Shown here in pieces: positions 55,867-64,000 of a DNA stretch of 64,000 nt. The notes below the pieces were generated by a model. The model was not told the DNA's origin and ran no database searches. It saw nothing but the letters and a program-made list of their open reading frames with translations. The position numbers were made by a program, and so were the translations under genes. Origin of the DNA: Procambarus clarkii (taxonomy: Eukaryota; Arthropoda; Malacostraca; Decapoda; Cambaridae). The stretch's first letter is position 1, and every line of letters starts with the position of its first letter. The stretch spans positions 31,807,830 through 31,871,829 of the forward strand of contig NC_091198.1 in NCBI RefSeq assembly GCF_040958095.1, read 5' to 3'.

Positions 55867-58242
55867 CCCTTAAACTGCGCAACGCGCCTGCAGGCTCACG
55901 TCTGGTTTGCGCAACGCGCCTCCGGGTATTTGTATTTTTCACGTTCCATTCAAAACTCCCGCGGCTACATGGGGTTCACATCAGCTTCCTCAGGGCTCTT
56001 GTAAACAGACGCCATCTTTAAAAAAAATCGTGGTCCACATTCCCGGGTGTGGGAGCCTCAGTAGTGTGTGAGCAACCAAGGCTGGCGCTCGCAGCATGAG
56101 CGCACAGCACTGCTGTTCAGCATGTGACCACAGCATCGCCTAATAATGTCAAAATATATATATAAATTGTATTATTTAGTGTTATATTAGAGCCTGAGTG
56201 TGATAATGACTGGGTACAATGTTCAAATATCAGTGATTCAATGCTGTTCACGATGTTCACAGCGCTAGCCACAGCACCAGAGCATTATTTCGTTCATCTA
56301 GGAATCTTCAAATGATTTCTTAGGTTCTTTTTCAAAATAAACGTGTGGTCAATTATTCATTTACAGGAATTAGTGACCAGGATTGTGATAATAGCAGGAA
56401 TGTGGTTATAATTAGCGTTGTGCGTAGTATTGTGGAAGGAGGAATTTTGATGAGGGAGGGAGGGCGAGAATTGAGGTAGCCTCAATTGTGTGTGTGTGGC
56501 TGCCACTCTTGTTTTGCTCACCATACTAGCTTAGTGGTTCACTATGGGCAACACATATGTACATGGGTATATATAGTGTGTGTATATAGTGTAAGAACAG
56601 CAACAGGAGAATGTTGAGAGGAGCTATTTTGGTGAGGGAGGTGACGTAATCGTAGCGTCGTCTGCTGTGTGATTTTTCATGCAGTGTATGGTGGCCACTG
56701 TACTGTTTGGACACAATACCGGCTTACTTGCATAGTTCTGGTAAATAAAACATGTAGATAGGTATATAGAACATGTGTAATAAGAACTATAGCAATATGG
56801 TGGGAGGAGCAATGTTGGCGAGTAAGATGTTGGAGTGAGGGAGACTGGCTGGGTGTGGCTGCTCTCACTCAAGGTGTTCTGAATGTGTTCATGGCCCATA
56901 CGAGGCAGCTGCTATTGGCACATACGAGGCAGCTGCTATTGGCACATACGAGGCAGCTGCTATTGGCCCATACGAGGCAGCTGCTATTGGCCCATACGAG
57001 GCAGCTGCTATTGGCCCATACGCGGCAGCTGCTATTGGCCCATACGCGGCAGCTGCTATTGGCCCATACGAGGCAGCTGCTATTGGCCCATACGAGGCAG
57101 CTGCTATTGGCCCATACGAGGCAGCTGCTATTATCCCATACGCGGCAGCTGCTATTGGCCCATACGAGGCAGCTGCTATTGCCTATACGAGGCAGCTGCT
57201 ATTGGCCCATGTGGGGCAGCTGCTATTGGCCCATGCGGGGCAGCTGCTATTGGCCCATGCGGGGCAGCTGCTATTGGCCCATGCGGGGCAGCTGCTATTG
57301 GCCCATGCGGGGCAGCTGCTATTGGCCCATGCGGGGCAGCTGCTATTGGCCCATGCGGGGCAGCTGCTATTGGCCCATGCGGGGCAGCTGCTATTGGCCC
57401 ATGCGGGGCAGCTGCTATTGGCCCATGCGGGGCAGCTGCTATTGGCCCATGCGGGGCAGCTGCTATTGGCCCATGCGGGGCAGCTGCTATTGGCCCATGC
57501 GGGGCAGCTGCTATTGGCCCATGCGGGGCAGCTGCTATTGGCCCATGCGGGGCAGCTGCTATTGGCCTATACGAGGCAGCTGATATTGGCCCATACGAGG
57601 CAGCTGCTATTGGCCCATACGAAGCAGCTGCTATTGGCCCATACGAGGCAGCTGATATTGGCCCATACGAGGCAGCTGCTATTGGCCCATACGAAGCAGC
57701 TGCTACGCGGTGTTCTGAATGTGTTGATGGTGAATGTATATAGTGTGTGACAGTGTATAGTGTGTAAATAGATTGTATATATACACAAATTAGCATGATA
57801 CATAGTAAATATGTGCTGCATATGTGTACACAAGTTTCATGCACGTAACACAGTGTCTACGGACAGTACGGATGTTGTACTGCGATATTATAGTGTACGT
57901 GTTCATTATACATTGGATTGGCACATAAAAACAATGAAAATGTATTTGGAAAGGTGCGCAAAAAATGAACGAAAATATATTCGCGGCAACTCGCGCGCCC
58001 CGCCCCGAGCGCCCCACCGCCCCCGAGAGCTTACGGCACGGGCGCACGGGGAATGATGACGTCACGCCCCAACTTCCGGACCCCATAGCAGCCAAAGTAA
58101 GTACAATTTCGACTTTTTTTTTGCATACCCATACTGAGGGAAGGGTTTTTGACACTTCAAAAAGAAAAAAGAATTTTTTCCAGAGAATTTATTTCCTGCG
58201 CACTGCGGGGGTGTCACATTTGGAGGCAACGCAGTTAAGGGG
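55867..58242. mobile_element. piggyBac-type non-autonomous DNA transposon, 2,376 bp
   Basis: Flanked by TTAA (55863-55866, 58243-58246), with inverted ends CCCTTAAACTGCGCAACGC and CCCCTTAACTGCGTTGCC. TTAA targets and CCC-starting ends are typical of piggyBac. No transposase is seen. Most of the interior is AT-rich sequence plus a 24-bp tandem array; the left end has a repeated 'gcgcaacgcgcct'. Confidence 0.85.
56893..57705. repeat. 24-bp tandem array, about 34 copies
   Basis: The unit is GGCCCATACGAGGCAGCTGCTATT. The central block (57207-57565) is a homogeneous variant with CATGCGGGG in place of CATACGAGG. 24 is a multiple of three and every frame is long and open on the plus strand and one on the minus strand. 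'ggtgttctgaatgtgtt' flanks both ends (56873 and 57709). Confidence 0.95.
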
Positions 58243-58246
58243 TTAA

Positions 58247-61200
58247 GTATCATTACTACAGATCCAATAGTTATTTTACTGGGTTTAGCTCGTGCATTCC
58301 TTGCTAGAGTGAACTCGGCTGTTGCTTTGGACAGTTGTTCTCGTATTTTCTTGAATACTAGTTGCATTTGTCTACGCTTCACTTGAACAAAATCATCTAC
58401 GTTATATAAGGGAGTAGGAGGTACGTTAATCAATTCATTAGGGAGGATCTTATCTGTACCATAAAGAATAGCGTGAGGTGTGTCACCAGTAGAAACATTA
58501 ATTGAAGAATTTATAGCACACTGAATTAAGGGTATAAAATCATCCCAATTGTTGTTATCAAAATTCAACGTGACTCTCAAGGCATCTAACACTTTCCTGT
58601 TAGTACGTTCAGCTAGTCCATTACTTGCCGGATGATAAGGCATGATGCTACATTTTTTGATGTTATATAAATCACACAAGCTAGTTAGAATACTATTACT
58701 GAATTCTGGACCATTATCTGAAAGGATTACTTTAGGCATACTATATCTACAAATTATTTGGTCATGGAATGCGCTGGCAATGGTTTCTGCTGTTTTGTTC
58801 GGGATAGGAACTAGTTCGCAAAACCGTGAAAAATTATCGACCATTACAAGCAAATGTTTGTTCCCTTTCTCTGTTTCCGCAAAATTTGTCAATAAATCCA
58901 TCGATATTCGTTCCCAAGGAGCTTTAGTTGCTGGGTACACCTGAATTGGATTAGGTCCTGAAACATGTCCCTTGTGCTGTAAACAAGTTAAACATCTGTC
59001 AACATAATGAGCAATCTCCTTAGCCATTTTTGGCCAAAAATATTTCAATCGACCATGTTGGAGTGTACGATCCTTACCTGGATGTGCACTTGCAGGAGCA
59101 TCATGGATAATTTTTAACACAGTTGGTACCAAGACAGCTAGAACAACTAACTGACAACATTTCCTCGGGGCTGTCCCTAGCTTTACTACTCTACACAGTA
59201 AATTGTCCAACATAACTAGTTCTTTCAATGGTACTGACGGTTTATGAATCGGGCGAGTGTCTTGCTTAGTCAAAAATTTAATGATGGGTGCCCATATGGG
59301 GTCTTGTCTTTGTTCCGTTTCTACTACTGTAGCATCTAATGCTGGGTAATTTAACTGAATCGCAGCTACGTGTCGAGAAAACGCATCGGCTACAACATTT
59401 TGCTTTCCTGGAATATATCCAAATGTGGGATTGAATTCTTGAATTGTGAGCAAATATCTAGCAAACTTTCCAACTGGATTCTTATTTTTGAACAAGGGAA
59501 TTAATGGTTGGTGATCTGTAAGAACATGAACTGGGTAATTATAAATTGTATCCTTGAAATGTTTAAGTGCCCAGACAACTGCCAAGGCTTCTCGTTCTGT
59601 TGCACTATAATTTTTCTCTTCTTTGGATAATGTACGGCTTGCATAAGCTATTGCGTGATCTCTGTGACCTTCTGTTTGAAGTAATGCAGCACCTAGACCT
59701 ATGTCACTAGCATCTGTTACCAACGTAAAAGGTTTAGAAAAATCTGGGTACCTAAGGACAGGTGACGAAATCAAGGCTGCTTTGAGTTTTTTGAATGATT
59801 GATCCTGGGCCTCTCCCCAAACAAAGGGTTCATCTTTTCTTTGCAACTTGTAAAGCGGAGCGGCTATAATAGAGAATCCAGCAATAAATGAACGATAAAA
59901 TCCTACAAGACCTGTGAACTGTCTTACAGCTTCTGCGGTACGAGGTGTTGGAAAATCACGGGCAGCAATAATTTTTGATTCATTCAATGTAATACCTGAA
60001 GGTGTAACTGTATGACCTAGGAAATTAATCTTTTGCTTTAAAAATGAACATTTTGCAAGCTTTATTTTTAAATTAGCTTCAGCGAGCTTTGCAAGTACTT
60101 TTTCAAGGTTCTGGAAATGAGTCTGAACATCTTGCGACATGATTATGAGATCATCAAGGTAAACTAGAAGCGTACTTCCTATCAATCTACGAAATAGATT
60201 TGTCATGAGCCGTGAAAAGGTTATTGGACTACTACGCAAACCAAACGGCATTCTTTTGAAATGAAAATGACCATTGGGAGTACTAAAGGCTGTCAATTGT
60301 TTACTTTCCTCATCAAGGGGGATTTGCCAGAATCCCTGCAACAAATCTAACGTTGAGAATACTTTGTTTCGACCAATACTTTGCAACAAATCATTTAGAA
60401 CTGGCAGTGGGAAACGATCAGGTATTGTTACTCTGTTAAGCTTGCGATAATCGATTACAGGTCTCCAAGTCCCATCTCGCTTTGGTACAAGAATCAATGG
60501 AGCGTTCCATGGCGAATTACTCGATTCAATTACATCACTCTGTAACATTTCTTCTACAAGTCTATCTGCTTCTGCTCTCTGAGAATGGGGAAGACGGTAA
60601 GCTGGTACATAAATAGGCGTAGTTCCTTGTTCAAGGGGAATTTTATGTGTAATGAGAGGAGTGAGACCTAATTTTTCTCCTGGTAGAGCAACAACAGCTC
60701 TATTCTTGTTCAAAATTTTCAAAAGCTGAGCCACAGAGTCAGGAAAATCAGTAGGACTGAGGTGTTGCGCTTGCACCTCTGGCTGAGATCCCTGTTCTCC
60801 TGGTGTGAGTGTACAAACAGTATGATCCATGGAGACATCATCCACAACTCGCACCGGTAACGAGTAATGGGCAAAATCTACAACATGGGTACCAGACTGG
60901 AGATGGATATCGGCATTACTTGTGTTTGCGATAAAAAGTGTGACAGTACCATCCTGCACTGTGTGCCAGGAGGGTTCAACAAATGTACCATTCACTTTAC
61001 ATGTTTCACTTTCCGCAATCACATCCGACAACTCAGGCACTCCCTGAACCTTAACTCTTATTCTGGTGAGAGAATGAGGGTGTAACACAGTGTCAGTAGC
61101 CGTGGAACCACTGACTTCAGAGATGGAAGCTGCCAAGCGAGCGAGACAACGAGAATCCGTTAGGGCGTCCCCTTCCAGAAAGTCCCGATACTCATTCTCC

Positions 61201-61940
61201 TTAACAACTGCACAACTACTATGCTTCAATCGAGTGCCTGTTTTCTCGGGTATGCTACCACGACAATGATCTGACAAACCTACGCTTGCAAGGCGGGTGT
61301 CAACAAAATTAACGTAATCTGATTGAAGGTTGAACTCATGGCCCTGTCGATACATGCTACACAAAGGTATGACATGGTCTTTGATACTTATGTTCCAACG
61401 ATGGGGAAACAATGCAATATTTTCATCAATCATGGTGTACAGACCTAAGAGAATGTCTCCAGGAAAATGAATAATGTCAACAACTAAACATGTTATAGAC
61501 AATGTGACATCATTGAACTTGAGTGGGAGGTCAATTTCACCCTGAACTTTTACTTTATTTCCTGAAATACCACTTAGAAAAGGTATGTGTGACTGTTTTA
61601 AAATAGTAGGGTGCTTACTCTCAATGTCTCTAAGAGCTGAGGGCTTGACAATATTAATTTTTGCACCTGAGTCAAGAAAAACTTTTAAAACTCTACCATG
61701 TACAATGGCTGATACAAGGGGACCATCACTTGAGACTGGACAAGTTACTACTTTTGACTTATGTTGTCTGGGATATCTGCGTCTTGTTTGTGTCAAATTT
61801 ACTGTGGATCCGTCAACATCTACAACTGGTCTAGAGTCAGTGTCCTCCTCTGTCAAGTGTCCAAATCTATTTTGGGTAGCTACTGAATACACAGGGAGGG
61901 CACTAGGATTGGCTAGCTTGAATTGGTTAGCGGATGGCCT
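58247..61940 (-). pseudogene. Third gypsy element: Pol polyprotein (protease, RT, RNase H, integrase)
   Basis: A long open frame with no internal stop, interrupted only by the piggyBac-type insert after 'GSVVMIL'. The first ATG is at 61892, but the frame overlaps the end of gag and is probably entered by frameshifting. Domains: protease 'VFLDSGAKINIV' (about 72-83); RT with 'VIESSNSPWNAPLILVPK', 'STLDLLQGFWQIPL', 'FKRMPFGLRSSPITFSRLM', catalytic 'LVYLDDLIIMS' (about 565); RNase H with 'LVTDASDIGLGAALL', 'YSATEREALAVV', 'VLTDHQPLI'; and integrase with HHCC ('AHPGKDRTL', 'CLTCLQHK'), then Asp in 'ISMDLLTNF', Asp in 'ILSDNGPEFS', Glu in 'NGLAERTNRKV'. All catalytic residues are present, so this copy was active until the insertion. 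Confidence 0.9.
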
Positions 61941-63199
61941 TGGGGGTTTCCCGACGACATGGAGTGAACATTCTGAGCTCCAGCATTCTGTGACTGAGCA
62001 TTATAATTTGAAGTTGCATTATAGCTGGGCTGGGAGTTGTAATTACGAGAGTTCTGATAATGTCTTGGACGCTGTGAGCCTTGCCAAGACTGACCATGGG
62101 AGTTACGAGGTGGAGATGTCCTGTGCCTAGCTCTACAATCCGCAGTGTGGTGACCAACTTGTTTATGGTACGTGCAATATGGAAGCCTAGAATGATTAGA
62201 TTGATGAGGGGGCCGAGAGAATTGTCTAGGAGGTGATGATCTAGGGGCGGACCAACAGTCCCTTGCAAGGTGGTTACTCTTACCACAATGCCAACATGAG
62301 GAAGTGGATGGTTGTGGACTATGGCGTTTCGGCATTTTATGAGGCGGCGAATTTGACTGGGGGCTACGAGCATGGGTACGCTTCTGCAACCAAGAGTTTT
62401 GAGAATTTGTGGGAGGATGCTGAGAGCTTGTGACTACATTTACAGCATCAGAGGGTGGCAACAGTTGAGCACTTCGGGGAGCTAGTTTGTCTGCGGCATT
62501 GTTAATAGCCTCAAATACTTCACCAATTTCATGTTTAACACCAAAATTTTGTTGCTCAACGATTGGTTTTGTATGCTCGGGGGCAAAATGCATTAAAGTA
62601 CCAAATGCTATCATTTTGGCCATAGCCTCAGGGGACAGATTATTGTCTTTATCTAACCAAGTCGAATTATTCATAGCAGAAACTAAGGCATACAGATACT
62701 GATCGAGACGGCTAGTAAACGCATTAAACGATTCACCAGGCTGCATGGTGGCATTGGCAATTTTCTTGACTAACCTATATGGGTCAAGGTCTCCTTTATT
62801 AACAAAGCGACGGCGAAAGAAATCCTTAAATTCAGGCCAAGACTGGAGGCTAACAATGGCTTTCTCATCAACAACAAAACGTGCATCACCTTTGGTTGTG
62901 TCCACAGCTGACCGTGCAATTGCTAAGTATTCGGCATCAGTAGGCTTAGAAAAACGTGCAACAGTTTTCGCTTCAACCTTACTAAACCATGACTCTAATA
63001 AGCGGGATTCACCGGCAAAAAGAGGAATAGCCATTTCCTGAGCTGATCTCTGGCCATTGGGACGAGCAACTGTTCCCATTGATTCTGAAGGGGTTTCAAC
63101 AGTGGTAGGCATTGTCACAGCCGTGGAAGTAATATTTGAACGCAGATTATAATTAAGTGCACCTGGCATTAGAAATAGTATACACAAATATAAACACAA
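61913..63199 (-). CDS. Third gypsy element: Gag
   Basis: An intact frame of up to 428 codons; the likely start is the ATG of 'MPGALNYNLRS' at 63169. The capsid part has 'ESWFSKVEAKTVAR', 'SWPEFKDFFRRRFV', 'MQPGESFNAFTSRLDQYLYA'. A nucleocapsid zinc knuckle CWHCGKSNHLARDC (CX2CX4HX4C) is near residue 305, and a second Cys/His cluster (CTYHKQVGHHTADC) 40 residues later. The C-terminal tail is Ser/Asn/Gln-rich. It ends at TAG 61913-61915, after overlapping pol in the -1 frame. Confidence 0.88.
   Translation of the reverse strand: MCLYLCILFLMPGALNYNLRSNITSTAVTMPTTVETPSESMGTVARPNGQRSAQEMAIPLFAGESRLLESWFSKVEAKTVARFSKPTDAEYLAIARSAVDTTKGDARFVVDEKAIVSLQSWPEFKDFFRRRFVNKGDLDPYRLVKKIANATMQPGESFNAFTSRLDQYLYALVSAMNNSTWLDKDNNLSPEAMAKMIAFGTLMHFAPEHTKPIVEQQNFGVKHEIGEVFEAINNAADKLAPRSAQLLPPSDAVNVVTSSQHPPTNSQNSWLQKRTHARSPQSNSPPHKMPKRHSPQPSTSSCWHCGKSNHLARDCWSAPRSSPPRQFSRPPHQSNHSRLPYCTYHKQVGHHTADCRARHRTSPPRNSHGQSWQGSQRPRHYQNSRNYNSQPSYNATSNYNAQSQNAGAQNVHSMSSGNPQGHPLTNSS
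61943..61949 (-). promoter_or_regulatory. -1 ribosomal frameshift site AAACCCC
   Basis: The minus strand reads A-AAC-CCC in the gag frame, the X-XXY-YYZ pattern, 9 codons before the gag stop. The -1 frame from here is open into pol. Confidence 0.7.
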
Positions 63200-64000
63200 A
63201 AAAATATCAACTTGGCTAAAGTAAAAATGGCAGAAATAAAATTATTAAATTGGGCTAGGCAAGAAAATAATTAAGAACAAGCAATTGTAAACTAAATTTA
63301 GCAATCTTTCATTAAAAAAATGACTGGAATTAGATGTATGTAAATTAATTAAACCAGACTAAGCACAGCAATTGAGAATATAAAAACTGGAAGTGCAATT
63401 GCAAAATTTCATTAAAAAGATTCAACACAACAAGTGGCAATGTAAGAAATATGTATGTAGCACATAAACTGGACACAGGAATGTATATAACTATGGTAAA
63501 AAAATTATAATATGCAATGTTGAAGGAATAAATTTAAATTTTAGGCCTGGAGGAATTAAAAAAAAATTATATTGCACAAATCCTTAAATGCTACTAAAAC
63601 AAGGATTTCTTACTTCACTGGAATTTAAATTTACCAATAACACTCTAGGAGAACAATTAAAATTCAATGAAATTACTGTAAGAAGCAGGAATGTTGAAAT
63701 CACACAAGGAAATTGTGGGGAGTTGAGTACTGAGGCGGCTCCAATATTTAACAAGTCACTGAATGGGTAATTCACAGGATATTCTGGATATATTTACGTT
63801 AAACCTCATTAAAACATAGCACACGCTATCTTAGCTCACAATTACTTAACTCAGGGCTGTACGATTTGCAGTATAACAGCGGCCAACACAAAAACGGTGG
63901 CAGGGCTTGTTAAGTGGCACATGTGAGGGTTTGTTTACAATCTGGTTCGACAGCAGCGCTCCTGGCGGCGGTGGCGCGAAACTCAGGGACCCCACACTGT
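63200..64000 (-). other. Leader and probable 5' LTR side of the third gypsy element
   Basis: AT-rich non-coding sequence upstream of gag; GC-rich from about 63940 to the window edge. The 5' LTR probably lies partly or wholly beyond 64000. No primer site was identified. Confidence 0.4.

Noticed and set aside
56855..57844. ORFs of 182-286 codons over the 24-bp array
   Set aside because: Low-complexity translation of a repeat with length divisible by three; no codon evidence of a protein.

Overview
This is an intergenic stretch of an animal genome, probably a decapod crustacean. Nothing prokaryotic is visible: there are no operons, and I see no CRISPR array or rRNA. I found no host protein-coding gene. 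Nearly all recognisable sequence is transposable elements nested inside one another, plus microsatellites and minisatellites. The decapod guess rests on general familiarity with the repeat types (CR1-like LINE 3' ends, tRNA-derived SINEs, long TA/GT/AAT tracts); it is an inference.

Layout. 1-4449: minus-strand Ty3/gypsy sequence of the Gmr1-like type, where integrase precedes reverse transcriptase, with a solo LTR (3336-4368) inserted in its RNase H. 6005-6442: a minisatellite and a dispersed repeat. 6890-11909: a plus-strand I-type LINE (ORF1, endonuclease, RT, RNase H), itself hit by a 169-bp insertion. 11910-15498: a second Gmr1-like element on the minus strand, order INT-RT-RNase H. 15499-45880: a plus-strand Mag-like Ty3/gypsy element split by a CR1/L2-like LINE (17426-20984) and by a 21,275-bp Polinton/Maverick (22253-43527). 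46530-54365: LINE fragments, a Gmr1-like gag fragment and simple repeats. 55391-64000: a minus-strand Ty3/gypsy element with long gag and pol frames, interrupted by a 2,376-bp piggyBac-type element that carries a 24-bp tandem array.

The Polinton is the most notable object. It has 1.7-kb terminal inverted repeats, AG...CT termini, a perfect 6-bp target duplication (GTTGTA), and sits exactly in the YLDD catalytic codons of the gypsy RT. All its recognisable genes are on the minus strand: a Cys-rich exon, an intact protein-primed DNA polymerase B, a packaging ATPase, a retroviral-type integrase, a conserved unknown protein, a penton-like minor capsid protein joined to a basic glycine-led tail, the major capsid protein and an adenain-like protease. 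Every gene except the polymerase and the short Cys-rich exon has stops or frameshifts. Between the polymerase and the Cys-rich exon it has collected a tRNA-derived SINE, a head-to-head pair of nearly identical Penelope-like elements, a palindrome carrying two hammerhead-ribozyme motifs, and an inverted tandem array of 260-bp tRNA-like units.

Order of events inferred from nesting: the gypsy element inserted first; the LINE and Polinton then inserted into it; the Penelope pair, SINE and repeat arrays inserted into the Polinton. The genes do not form a host pathway; each element encodes its own replication functions.
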